The notes under the pieces were generated by a model. That model had not been told where the DNA came from and ran no database searches. It worked only from the letters and a program-made list of their open reading frames with translations. The position numbers and the translations under genes were made by a program. Below, in pieces: positions 40,605 through 48,489 of a DNA stretch of 48,489 nt. Position 1 is the stretch's first letter. Each line of letters opens with the position of its first letter. Source of the stretch: a virus; the IMG/VR virus record IMGVR_UViG_3300008110_000102, positions 1 through 48,489 of that record. One strand, given 5' to 3'.

Positions 40605-43069
40605 TTTTCTAAACTAACCCCTTTACTCCATGGACCAATCTGTGCTTCACCTAAAATTGGTACCCTAAGGTCAACACCAAAGTCTTTTAATAGGTCAGGG
40701 CCAGACATCACCTGTAGTATTCTATTATACACTTCTTGAACATACTCATCCTTGACTAAGAACATAGTAGCGTCATGGACAGTACCAATAACCCTTACTT
40801 TATCTACACTGTACTCTTTAGAGATTTGTAGTGCTGTCATAAGATTAAGGTCGTTAGCGAATGATTGAACAGGTGAGTTGATTGCTTGTCTTTCAGCTTC
40901 TTTCTTACCTGGTGTGTCATAAGCAGCCTTAGCTTCTGGTAATCTTCTTCTTCTACCAATAAGGCTTTCTACATAACCGTGTCTTCTTACAAAGCGTTTT
41001 TGGTCATTGTGCCAATTAACAAACTCTGGATACAATTCGAAGAATGCATCACGGCTAGCTTTAGCTTCTTCATCAGTAACTGTTACTCCATAGTTGTCAC
41101 GAGCATAGTCTTTAAACTTTACCCACCACATACCATATAAGAAACCAAAATTAATAGCTTTAGCTTTCTTTCTTAATTCTTTCCAGCCTTTATCAAACTC
41201 TTGAGCTTTCTCAGGACCATACTTTAATAGTACCTGTATAGCTTCACCATAGTTAATTGGCTTATCAAGTATGGTTTTCTCATATTTCTTTATTAAACAA
41301 GTAGCTGTATGTTTGATTAAGTCAGGCTCACTACCCTGTCTACCCAATTCTCTTATCAATGTAAGCCAGTGAACATCCACGTTTGTAGCAAACGCATGTA
41401 GCATTGTTGTTTCATTAGCTACCTCAGCCGCTACCCTTAACTCAATTTGTGAAAGGTCGGCATCTATTAATTGCCAGCCTTCGGGTGCTGTAATCAATGA
41501 CCTAATTCTTGGGTCTCTAGGTACTTGCTGTAGGTTAGGTCGTTCACATGATAATCTACCAGTTACAGTACCATGCAGTTTAAAGCTTGGATGTAGTCTA
41601 CTATCTACAATAAAAGGTTTCCAACCTTCAATGAAAGCACTCAGCTGTTTTGATGCTTCCCGGTATCGTAGGAGCGATGCACACATTGGATGGTCTATCT
41701 GTTTAATAACAGACTCGCTTGTAGCTCTACCACCTTTAGGTGTATATGATACTACAGGTATCTTAAGCTTATCATAGAGTAGCTCACCAAGCTGTTTAGG
41801 TGAATTCCAGTTTGTACCTGGTCCCCACTTCTCAAGTACCTTTAGTGCCTCAGTAAGCTCATTCTTGAGGTAATCCTCAGCATCTTGCATACGAGACAAG
41901 TCAATATAGATACCATAGTATTCAATGCTGATAAAGAGTCGTGCACATGGCATGATGATCTTATCAAATACCTTCTTAGTTTTTGGTTCTTTTGATAGCC
42001 TTCTACTGAAGATGTAGTATAGCTTTAATGTGTATAGTAAATCTAATCCATGATACTTTGAGACTACTTCTAATGTACCCTTTATTTTGTCTTCACCACC
42101 AATATCATAGTTAGGTGCACCACAGTAAATAGAGGATAGGTATTTTAGGCCATGTTGACTATTCTCATCTAATGCATAGTGAGCCATCATCGTATCAAAG
42201 TCTAAGTACCAATCTACATCGTAGTGTACTTTCATCCAAAGCATATCAAACTTGCCATTATGTGCTACAAGTATGCAATCATCAAGCTTAACTGTTAGCT
42301 CTTTTATGATAGCTTTTCTATTGCGATGACCCCACAGTGAGTACTGCTTAGCAAGGGGTATCGACCATTGATAATTCTTAGTGCCGAAGCCAATAAAGTT
42401 AATCTCTGCACCATTGTCCCAAGGATACAACCCTGTAGTCTCAATATCAAAAGAGATAACACCACTCAGGTCAGCTAACATCTCATCAAAGGTATCATCG
42501 TCATTTACAACCCTAAGATTGAGTGATTCCTCTTCTAATAGCCCACCATTCATTATGATGCTATTAAATGTGGATATATCAGCTTCAACTACCGAAGAAA
42601 GTGCTGGGTCATAGACGAGGTTACTGATTGAATAGGTTGGCATATATACTATATCGTTAACCTTCGTAGGTTTACCTCTAGCTTTCTTTATGCCTTTTAT
42701 ACCTAATGCTGCTTGCAATGCTACGTTGCCAAAAAGCAGAATGAATTGTGGTTTTACTAACTCTATTTCTTTCTCTAGCCAATACCTGCAAGCATTTATC
42801 TCTGTCTTTGTTGGTTCTTTGTCACCTGGCTTTCTACAGTGAACTGCATAGGTATAATAATAGTCTTGTATACCGGCACTGGATAGCAGGTCGTGAACAT
42901 TCTGACCATACTTACTACTGTAGGCTCTATCACACTCATCATCAGCTTTAGATGGCGAGTCAATGATAACCATTATCTTTGACTTAATATCTGTAGAATA
43001 GTTACCTAATAAGCATACGCTTTGGCAACCCGATGAAAGCTTGCATCTACTGCAATTAATATCCCTCAT
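40589..43069 (-). CDS. polA: Family A DNA polymerase with UDG-like N-terminal domain
   Basis: An 826-residue replicative polymerase. Residues 1-170 resemble uracil-DNA glycosylase family 4: the four iron-sulfur Cys are kept (Cys6, Cys9, Cys78, Cys94), but the catalytic 'GEAPG' loop reads 'IDSPSK' and the His of the 'HPA' motif is lost, so glycosylase activity is doubtful. Residues about 195-370 are a 3'-5' exonuclease ('SFDIETTGLYPW', 'LVAHNGKFDMLWM'). The polymerase domain has motif A 'DADLSQIELR', motif B 'RKKAKAINFGFLYG' and motif C 'GTVHDATMF' (HDA rather than HDE). Starts with ATGA overlap to the dCMP deaminase stop. Confidence 0.93.
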   Translation of the reverse strand: MRDINCSRCKLSSGCQSVCLLGNYSTDIKSKIMVIIDSPSKADDECDRAYSSKYGQNVHDLLSSAGIQDYYYTYAVHCRKPGDKEPTKTEINACRYWLEKEIELVKPQFILLFGNVALQAALGIKGIKKARGKPTKVNDIVYMPTYSISNLVYDPALSSVVEADISTFNSIIMNGGLLEEESLNLRVVNDDDTFDEMLADLSGVISFDIETTGLYPWDNGAEINFIGFGTKNYQWSIPLAKQYSLWGHRNRKAIIKELTVKLDDCILVAHNGKFDMLWMKVHYDVDWYLDFDTMMAHYALDENSQHGLKYLSSIYCGAPNYDIGGEDKIKGTLEVVSKYHGLDLLYTLKLYYIFSRRLSKEPKTKKVFDKIIMPCARLFISIEYYGIYIDLSRMQDAEDYLKNELTEALKVLEKWGPGTNWNSPKQLGELLYDKLKIPVVSYTPKGGRATSESVIKQIDHPMCASLLRYREASKQLSAFIEGWKPFIVDSRLHPSFKLHGTVTGRLSCERPNLQQVPRDPRIRSLITAPEGWQLIDADLSQIELRVAAEVANETTMLHAFATNVDVHWLTLIRELGRQGSEPDLIKHTATCLIKKYEKTILDKPINYGEAIQVLLKYGPEKAQEFDKGWKELRKKAKAINFGFLYGMWWVKFKDYARDNYGVTVTDEEAKASRDAFFELYPEFVNWHNDQKRFVRRHGYVESLIGRRRRLPEAKAAYDTPGKKEAERQAINSPVQSFANDLNLMTALQISKEYSVDKVRVIGTVHDATMFLVKDEYVQEVYNRILQVMSGPDLLKDFGVDLRVPILGEAQIGPWSKGVSLEKWLSK

Positions 43070-43530
43070 GGCATTATCACCTTATTATTGGAATGGTCAA
43101 GTAAATACCCAGATGGAGTAATTTGGTATACTTCTATACCGCTTTTAATGAGTAGAGCTAATGATGTAGTATCTCTATATGCTACTTCATAATATACAAC
43201 CTTAATACCTGCAGCTATTAATTTTTCAGCACACATAGGGCAAGGTGAATGAGTTACATAAAGCGACTTATCCTTAGGCCACTCACTATTAGGTATAAAC
43301 CTTATAGCATTGTCTTCAGCATGAATTGTTTTAGTGCATCCACCACTAGATGACAATGGACAGTCATTACCTTTACAGTGTTCTTCACCAGAGGGTGAAC
43401 CATTATAGCCAATAGATACTACTCGGTTTTCTACAACTATAACACATCCCACATTTAATCGATGACAAGTGGAACGTTTTGAAGCTGAGCGAGCCATCTC
43501 CATAAACATCTGGTTACGGCTTATTCTCAT
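43066..43530 (-). CDS. dCMP deaminase
   Basis: A 154-residue zinc deaminase. 'KTIHAEDNAI' carries His70 and the catalytic Glu72, and 'SPCPMC' the zinc ligands Cys97 and Cys100. An additional Cys/His set (His51, Cys52, Cys57, Cys65) corresponds to the second zinc site of phage T4-type dCMP deaminases. It converts dCMP to dUMP, the substrate of ThyX. In the same operon as two thymidylate-synthase-fold enzymes and the kinase/pyrophosphatase fusion. Confidence 0.9.
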   Translation of the reverse strand: MRISRNQMFMEMARSASKRSTCHRLNVGCVIVVENRVVSIGYNGSPSGEEHCKGNDCPLSSSGGCTKTIHAEDNAIRFIPNSEWPKDKSLYVTHSPCPMCAEKLIAAGIKVVYYEVAYRDTTSLALLIKSGIEVYQITPSGYLLDHSNNKVIMP

Positions 43531-43535
43531 ATTGC

Positions 43536-44381
43536 TTACTTTATTGGAGGTTGGCCAAACAGTCTTATATAGTCATTAGCGAATAGGTGAAGACTTACAA
43601 TATGCATCGTAAATAGACCTGGTCTTATTTTACCCCAATACTCAGGGTTTTTAAGTCGTAGCTGGTCAAGTACCCATAACTGTAGTAATACTGTAAGATA
43701 AATATCATCTCTAAAGTGTCTTACAAAGTCACATGACCTTAGGTAGTAGGTAATATGAAGCATATCCTGCCTAACTATAAAATGATACCCTAAGGTACAT
43801 GGCATTCTACCACCATTAACTGCACCAGTGTCTTCAGGAAAAAATATAGGTAGATATGCTTGTCTTGTTAGTGGTTGTTCTCTTAATAGATTAACTACAT
43901 CATTAAGGTCGCCAAGACAGCTATTTTGTCTTATACCCCTATTAAAGTTTGATGGGTCATACTCTGGATGATTGGGGTCAAACATGGTTTCTCTAAGCTC
44001 GCCTTGGTCTGTTAGTCCAGCGTATCTAGGCCAATATCTTTCCATGTAGTTATGATTGAATTGTCCATTATCATCACGGAATTTATCAGCTGAATGACTG
44101 TAAGGCCAGTTTGCCCATTCTACACCTGGATTGATTGGTTCACCACATACTCTTTCCTTAAAGTGGTCATCAGCCCATGGTAAATTTGGCTTAATCTCTT
44201 CAGCTAATAATGTTCTATCCTCAGTCCATACACGAGCAGTAAATGAGAAATTCAGTATCTCATAAGTAGCCATAGCATTTTGTTTAGATATATCAATACC
44301 TTGCCATTTTTCGGTGTGAACCCTACAGGAGTTGTCTTTAAGCTTTAGCTTAGCGTCTTCTATGTATACATCAAAGCCCAT
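43536..44381 (-). CDS. TS-fold enzyme, probable dCMP hydroxymethylase (1)
   Basis: A 281-residue protein of the thymidylate synthase superfamily. The catalytic Cys is Cys195 in 'RMPCTLGYHF', the phosphate and substrate site is 'YLRSCDF' (Arg215, Ser216, Asp218), and 'MHIVSLHLFAND' matches the His/Tyr block. Aligning 'RSCDFVRHFRDDIY' with ThyA 'RSADVFLGVPFNIA' puts Asp226 where ThyA has the Asn that selects dUMP. In T4 gp42 the equivalent Asp selects dCMP. I therefore favour 5-hydroxymethylation of dCMP over dTMP synthesis; phage databases usually call such proteins thymidylate synthase. ThyX near the right end would supply dTMP. Confidence 0.72.
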   Translation of the reverse strand: MGFDVYIEDAKLKLKDNSCRVHTEKWQGIDISKQNAMATYEILNFSFTARVWTEDRTLLAEEIKPNLPWADDHFKERVCGEPINPGVEWANWPYSHSADKFRDDNGQFNHNYMERYWPRYAGLTDQGELRETMFDPNHPEYDPSNFNRGIRQNSCLGDLNDVVNLLREQPLTRQAYLPIFFPEDTGAVNGGRMPCTLGYHFIVRQDMLHITYYLRSCDFVRHFRDDIYLTVLLQLWVLDQLRLKNPEYWGKIRPGLFTMHIVSLHLFANDYIRLFGQPPIK

Positions 44382-45144
44382 TTAGGTAATCCTTTGCTAC
44401 TTTTACTATTCTTCTTGTTTCTGCTGGATAAAGTAGTGACCTTGCTTTGTCTCGTGTAACAGTGGCTTGCTTAAACTTTAATATGCCCCTATCATCATCG
44501 AGATACTTTAAGGTCCACTTCATCACATGCCTTGTAAACCTATCATCTTTATCCAATGCCCTAAAGAACTCAATAGGTGACTCATGTAAGGCAGCTGCTG
44601 TAAGAAAGTACATTGGATGGAGAGTGATATTTGCAAAGTGACAATTTACACTCTTTAGCTTAACGTCTGTAAAATTAAAACCTGGTAATAGGTTGTTGTA
44701 GATAAAGTACAGGTCAGCTGGAAACTTTTTAAATAGCTCAGTCGTTCTATAGAATATGTCTACCTCAGCAGTCTCTTTATCTAGATAGGATATTACTACA
44801 GACTGTAGACATGGCCCTCTTGTACTTACCTTCTCAAGTGGTGATGTTGCACCAGGCTTTATAAGGTGATTGTAGCAGTGGAATGAGGTACTAGCATACT
44901 TACCTCTTGCTATAAAGTAATCCCACATCTGAATAGCCTTTTTATAGCTTTCATCATGTAGGTAAAGCTTTTTAAGCATGGTAATCTTGGTCTTTGTATA
45001 ACCAATATCCTGTAGAGTCATATCAGACGTGGGTGACTCAAACCTTATGGTTCTTGAGCGAAATATTTTCCTCTCAGAAGCATATAAGTCACCAGGCTGA
45101 CCAACAAAGGATAGACAGGCTTCTAGCCATTGATTAGTCAGCAT
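44371..45144 (-). CDS. TS-fold enzyme, possible dCMP hydroxymethylase (2)
   Basis: A 257-residue protein, distant from the previous one. The superfamily pattern is recognisable: 'RGPCLQSVVISYL' with Cys112 as likely nucleophile, then 'FYRTTELFKKFPADLYF', where Arg133, Glu136 and Asp144 align with Arg166, Asp169 and Asn177 of ThyA, and 'VNCHFANITLHPMYF' as the His-containing block. Asp at the Asn177 position again points to a cytosine nucleotide substrate. Glu replacing Asp169 is unusual. It could be an active second enzyme or a partner subunit. Overlaps both neighbours by about ten bases. Confidence 0.6.
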   Translation of the reverse strand: MLTNQWLEACLSFVGQPGDLYASERKIFRSRTIRFESPTSDMTLQDIGYTKTKITMLKKLYLHDESYKKAIQMWDYFIARGKYASTSFHCYNHLIKPGATSPLEKVSTRGPCLQSVVISYLDKETAEVDIFYRTTELFKKFPADLYFIYNNLLPGFNFTDVKLKSVNCHFANITLHPMYFLTAAALHESPIEFFRALDKDDRFTRHVMKWTLKYLDDDRGILKFKQATVTRDKARSLLYPAETRRIVKVAKDYLNGL

Positions 45145-46141
45145 TAACTATACCTCCTTTAAAGATACTTACAAGATTGTCGATGTTGTTCTGAACTTCT
45201 TCTGGCTCACTTGCTGTTTCAGCTACAAACTCAGAACCTTTCAATAAATCCATAAGTACTGGGGCTTTCCAGCCCTCAGGTTTAACAACATCAAGTGCAG
45301 AACCCCTCTTACTTTGAGAGCTATCTGTAGCACGGACTTTAGCCATATTAGCTGCATGAACTCTCCTCCAACCTTCAATGAATGGAAAACCATGTAGATA
45401 GGATGTACCAAACAAGACATAAGCTAAATCTATAAGACCGTCAAAGGCTTTTTCTAGATGGACTAATGTTTCTTGTGGTTCATACCCTGATAAGCCAGGT
45501 TGTTTAAGTGATAGGTGATGATTGTTCATAGCTTCAACATACTCATCTAGCTCTTCATGCATGAACTTTATTCTAAAGTCTTCAACTTGTTCTGGTAATG
45601 CACGAACACCATCTTCATAAGCTAGACCAAACTTCTGATGAAATAATGCTACATCAAGTACCGGGTTAAAAGCTATTACTCTGCTCAGCAGGTCAGGGAC
45701 ACTATCACCAATACGATAGATAAGGTGTGCATTATTCAATGCCCAATCATCATACTCAGCGGTAAGTGCATCATACTTCTCGTCAATTAGCTTAACATAT
45801 TCCGGCTCATCATAGTCTTTATTGATATGACCATTCATTCTGTTAAGTGCTTTGCAGTAAATAAAGATGGGCTTCTCTCTGTAGAATTGGTCGATAAGGT
45901 CGTCATCAACCTTGGTGTTCTTCACTATTAATGAGTATATTAGCTGAGACACTACAGGGTGTCTATCATAAATAATTGGCTTAGGGTCATCAAGGTATCG
46001 CTTAACTCGTTCGTTGATTTCACCTGGATATTTTTCTCTACCTTCACTATGCTTAACTGGTATGTTAAATGCTTCTGATAGGATTTTAGCCAGTGTTGAT
46101 TTACCAGAGTTGTCTGGGCCTTCAAGAACTATAATAGTCAT
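45134..46141 (-). CDS. dNMP kinase fused to MazG-like pyrophosphatase
   Basis: A 335-residue two-domain protein. Residues 1-165 are a deoxynucleotide monophosphate kinase of thymidylate-kinase type: Walker A 'GPDNSGKST' (8-16) and a 'YDRHPVVSQLIY' lid/base-binding motif. Residues about 175-295 are an all-alpha NTP pyrophosphatase (MazG/dCTPase-like): 'HEELDEYVEAM' and 'EKAFDGLIDLAYV' make the EExxE...ExxD metal site, followed by 'RVHAANMAKVR'. In T4 the separate enzymes gp1 (kinase for hm-dCMP) and gp56 (dCTPase) do these two jobs. First gene of the leftward operon, so all modification functions are made early together. Substrates are inferred. Confidence 0.78.
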   Translation of the reverse strand: MTIIVLEGPDNSGKSTLAKILSEAFNIPVKHSEGREKYPGEINERVKRYLDDPKPIIYDRHPVVSQLIYSLIVKNTKVDDDLIDQFYREKPIFIYCKALNRMNGHINKDYDEPEYVKLIDEKYDALTAEYDDWALNNAHLIYRIGDSVPDLLSRVIAFNPVLDVALFHQKFGLAYEDGVRALPEQVEDFRIKFMHEELDEYVEAMNNHHLSLKQPGLSGYEPQETLVHLEKAFDGLIDLAYVLFGTSYLHGFPFIEGWRRVHAANMAKVRATDSSQSKRGSALDVVKPEGWKAPVLMDLLKGSEFVAETASEPEEVQNNIDNLVSIFKGGIVNAD

Positions 46142-46172
46142 ATAAACTCGCTGTTGATTTTGGTTTGATTAT

Positions 46173-46201
46173 TAATTAATAGTAAATACTCAATAAGTCA
46201 A
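46173..46201 (-). promoter_or_regulatory. Putative promoter of the leftward replication operon
   Basis: On the minus strand TTGACT (46201-46196) and TAATTA (46178-46173) are 17 bases apart, upstream of the kinase gene start at 46141. It lies in the 74-base divergent gap with the small HTH gene. Confidence 0.45.
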
Positions 46202-46215
46202 CTGAAAGGTTAAAC

Positions 46216-46410
46216 ATGCTTTCCGATTATCTTACAGTAAAGGAAGCAGCTGCGATATTAGGACTCAAAACACCCACGTTAAATGCGAGAATAAGAAAAG
46301 GCCTTATAAAAAGTGAAAAAAAGGGCTGGAACGTATTTATTCACCAGGATGAAATAAAGAGGCTTAAGTCAGATGCTGATACTACAAATATGGGACAAAC
46401 AGCCCGGTGA
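46216..46410 (+). CDS. Small excisionase/MerR-like HTH protein
   Basis: A 64-residue protein with an N-terminal winged helix-turn-helix of the excisionase (helix-turn-helix 17) type: 'YLTVKEAAAILGLKTPTLNA', then 'RIRKGLIKSEKKGWNVFI' and 'HQDEIKRL'. AAAGG precedes the start. It sits on a divergent promoter region with the replication operon, so it may control both directions. No integrase is visible, so a regulator role is more likely than excision. Confidence 0.7.
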   Translation: MLSDYLTVKEAAAILGLKTPTLNARIRKGLIKSEKKGWNVFIHQDEIKRLKSDADTTNMGQTAR

Positions 46411-48023
46411 TTACTTCTTTATCAGCACGAAGTCAGCCGATAAGAAATGGTAACCTTTTCGTCAAAAGCGATTCTCCGTACCACCTTTCTTATTATGGGC
46501 TGATTTGGATGAAGCTAATCCTAACGAAATACCGGTAAAGCCATCGGTAGCTTGGGAGTCATCACCAGGTAGATATGCCTGCGTCTGGTTTGTAGATGAG
46601 AGAATAACCGATACTGTTAATCAAAGACTTACACAATTTGTAGGTGCAGACCCTGGTGGGTGGGATTACACTCAGGTGCTTAGGGTACCTGGCACTAGGA
46701 ATTACAAATATACCAGCTCACCAAAGGTAAGATATATCTTAAAAGATGGACCATCTTATGTATACAAAGAGCTGTTAAAAATAATACCAAAGATTAAAGA
46801 GGTCAAAAAAGAAGAACATGACTCCTCTGCTATCTTTAAGAAATATGAAAAGCAATTATCACCCTTTGTTAGAAAAGAGCTACTTAATGGTAAGCCACAA
46901 ATGGGTAAGAGAAGTGAAGTCTTCTGGAAATTAGCTAACGAATTAGTAGAAAGCGGTGTATCACGAGAAGAAACTAAAATCCTATTAGCTAATTCAGTAT
47001 GGAATAAATTCAAAGGTAGGAATGATGAAGACCGCCAGCTGAATGATGCTATCGAGAAAGCTGTAGAGGAAAAGTTCAGCAAGAAAGATGTTGAAGAAGA
47101 GCCCTACAAATTTTTGGCCAAAACATTAGAAGATTATGATGATGAAGAAACCGACTGGATAATACCAGGTTGGTTAGCTGCTAGCGAAGTCAACATTCTA
47201 CAGGGTGACCCTGGTATTGGTAAGAGCCAATTAGCTCAATACTTTGCAGGCTGTATAGCTGATGGTAGAGTATTCCCTACAGATAAAAGAATGAAGCCAG
47301 TCACAGGCTCTGTAGCACTATTTGACCCTGAGAATAGCCCATCTATTGTTACTAGAAAAAGAATGAGGAATAATGGCTTTAAGTGTCTTAACAAGATATT
47401 CTGTGAGATACAGTCATTCCAGCTCGATGATGAGACTACAGTGAATTACGTTATAGAAAGGCTCGATGCTGTAAAGGATTTAAAGCTTGTTATATTTGAC
47501 ACGATAGGCAACTTTACAGGCTCTGTAGATACTCATAAAGGCTCAGACGTTACCAAGATGTTTTATGTGTTGAAACAGATAGCTGTAAGAAAAAGATGCT
47601 CAGTTTTAGTACTTGCTCACCTTAACAAAAGCAGAGGAAACTCAGCACTCTACAAAGGTATGGGAAGCATAGCATCAGCTGGTGCAGCAAGGATTGTAAA
47701 TCAAGTAGCTAAGCATCCTGTAGATGAGAACATTCTCGTGCTATCACAAGTCAAGAATAACCTTGGTCCACATCAAAGAAGTAGGGTTTTCACAATAGAA
47801 AACTTACCTGACCTGTTAAATGAGACAGATAGATGTAAAATCATCATAGGTGATACAATCGACTTAAGTGCGGATGATGTTCTCAATTCAGATAAACACA
47901 AGGAACAGAAACCGGACAACACCCAACAGAAAATTGCGAGTTATAAAAGACAAGAAGGGCTTCGGCGGTAAGTCTTATTGGGGTTTACCAGGCAGCACCG
48001 CTAAGAAGGATGACCTTGAATAG
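46373..48023 (+). pseudogene. Primase/helicase (RepA-like AAA) gene with lesions
   Basis: A phage/plasmid primase-helicase. The segment from ATG 46373 reads 'PGDYFFISTKSADKKW', then hits an in-frame TAA at 46451-46453, after which the same frame continues 'PFRQKRF...PPFLLWADLDEA', a typical primase motif, into a long open frame to 47971. That frame has 'KPSVAWESSPGRYACVW' and an AAA25/RepA ATPase with Walker A 'GDPGIGKSQ' (about 47204-47230) and 'LVIFDTIGNF'. At the end the +1 frame gives 'KKGFGGKSYWGLPG' up to TAG 48021, the usual C-terminus of such proteins. Both breaks look like short internal deletions relative to the family. If translated as is, a 488-residue helicase from TTG 46505 remains possible. 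Confidence 0.6.
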
Positions 48024-48034
48024 CACACTAAAAA

Positions 48035-48066
48035 CCCACTAGGTGATTAATCTAGTGGGCTTATTT
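48035..48066. terminator. Bidirectional terminator between primase and thyX
   Basis: CCCACTAG at 48035-48042 pairs with CTAGTGGG at 48052-48059, loop of nine bases, followed by CTTATTTTT on the plus strand and preceded by AAAA on the other side, which gives TTTT for the minus strand. It separates the two convergent genes. Confidence 0.85.
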
Positions 48067-48081
48067 TTAGTAAAGTGGATA

Positions 48082-48489
48082 TTAAACTTTTGGATATTTT
48101 GAAGTAATAAAGTCTTCAGGTACCTCTAAGTCACCAAAGATAAGTGGGAAGATTTCTTTAACGTGTGGTAGGATGTATAAGCTAAGTCGTCTAATCTCAG
48201 CATCAGCACCTTCACCACCTCTTAACTCCAAGAAATGCCTTAATGCTCTTAGATTACAAGTCATCACAAGCCTTGTCTCAGCAGCATTGGGTAGTGATGC
48301 TCTAGCTGTTTCATTGATACGCTTTTTACGCTTACCATGTACTTTAACGTCAGCTCGTTTTGCCGCTATTACTCTTTCTAGGTCTTTTTGAGTCTTAATA
48401 TAGTAATCTAAGTTAGCTTGACAGCTTCTCTTAAAGTCCTCAATTAGCTCTTCATCACCTAGGTCAAGAAATAGGGGTGGAATAACAAA
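48082..48489 (-). CDS. thyX: Flavin-dependent thymidylate synthase ThyX (partial)
   Basis: The C-terminal 135 residues of ThyX; the gene runs off the right end of the window, so the N-terminal part with the RHRxxSxNxxSxR signature is not seen. Visible features are 'ARASLPNAAETRLVMTCNLR' followed by 'ALRHFLELRGG' and 'AEIRRL', the substrate and FAD-binding C-terminal blocks of the family. ThyX makes dTMP from dUMP using methylene-tetrahydrofolate and FADH2. A GTG at 48267 is internal and not the start. Its presence next to two TS-fold enzymes suggests that those two do something else. Confidence 0.93.
   Translation of the reverse strand, partial: FVIPPLFLDLGDEELIEDFKRSCQANLDYYIKTQKDLERVIAAKRADVKVHGKRKKRINETARASLPNAAETRLVMTCNLRALRHFLELRGGEGADAEIRRLSLYILPHVKEIFPLIFGDLEVPEDFITSKYPKV

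Noticed and set aside
46451-46453. Stop codon reassignment (TAA read as an amino acid)
   Set aside because: All other genes end normally with TAA, TGA or TAG and show no internal TAA, so a single lesion or deletion is a better explanation.
1-48489. Circular or terminally redundant complete genome
   Set aside because: No shared sequence at the two ends, and joining the ends does not restore the missing N-terminus of ThyX: a stop appears after a few codons.
1-48489. tRNA genes and integrase
   Set aside because: None noticed by eye; no tyrosine or serine recombinase motifs among the readable proteins. A dedicated tRNA scan could still find one in the AT-rich parts.

Overview
This window looks like most of the genome of a tailed double-stranded DNA phage with a long non-contractile tail (siphovirus type). 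It is linear as given. At least the right end is cut inside a gene (thyX), so the sequence is not complete. The host is probably an alphaproteobacterium: the tail tip genes are the DUF2460 / DUF2163 / NlpC-P60 / 'gene transfer agent' set common in alphaproteobacterial phages, and there is a GapR-like (DUF2312) gene. I saw no integrase or repressor, so a lytic life style is the simpler reading.

Layout. Positions 1-2546 (+): small secreted or membrane proteins, a secreted lytic transglycosylase, unknown small genes and a GapR homologue. Positions about 2550-5500: a very AT-rich accessory island with short repeats, four or five unusual ORFs and three tandem copies of a 59-bp repeat. Its base usage is extraordinary: from 3809 to 4939 every G follows a T and every C is followed by an A, so AG, GG, CG, CC and CT do not occur. 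Positions 5702-6655 (+): DUF932 protein. Positions 6772-9208 (-): small genes, ATP-dependent DNA ligase and a DNA-binding protein. Positions 9295-36181 (+): one long structural and lysis operon in the order terminase, portal, MuF-like protein, scaffold, capsid, a head-located SGNH esterase, connectors, tail tube, frameshifted tail chaperones, tape measure, tail tip, depolymerase-like proteins, DUF2793 fibre, holin, endolysin. Positions 36178-46141 (-): replication, recombination and nucleotide metabolism. Positions 46373-48023 (+): a damaged-looking primase/helicase gene. The right end (-) holds the C-terminal part of ThyX.

How the genes work together. The minus-strand block 36-46 kb holds an SNF2-type helicase, VRR-NUC nuclease, DUF669-like SSB, Sak4-like RecA ATPase, Cas4/RecB-like nuclease and a family A DNA polymerase with a UDG-like N-terminal domain. 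Next to these lie a dCMP deaminase, two divergent thymidylate-synthase-fold proteins and a dNMP kinase fused to a MazG-like pyrophosphatase. Both TS-fold proteins have Asp at the position where ThyA has the dUMP-selecting Asn. That change marks dCMP hydroxymethylases, so I infer the phage replaces or modifies cytosine in its DNA, while ThyX supplies dTMP.

The strongest candidates for something undescribed are the restricted-dinucleotide island, the compact cytosine-modification cassette, and the tail tip protein that is split around beta-propeller and alginate-lyase-like genes.
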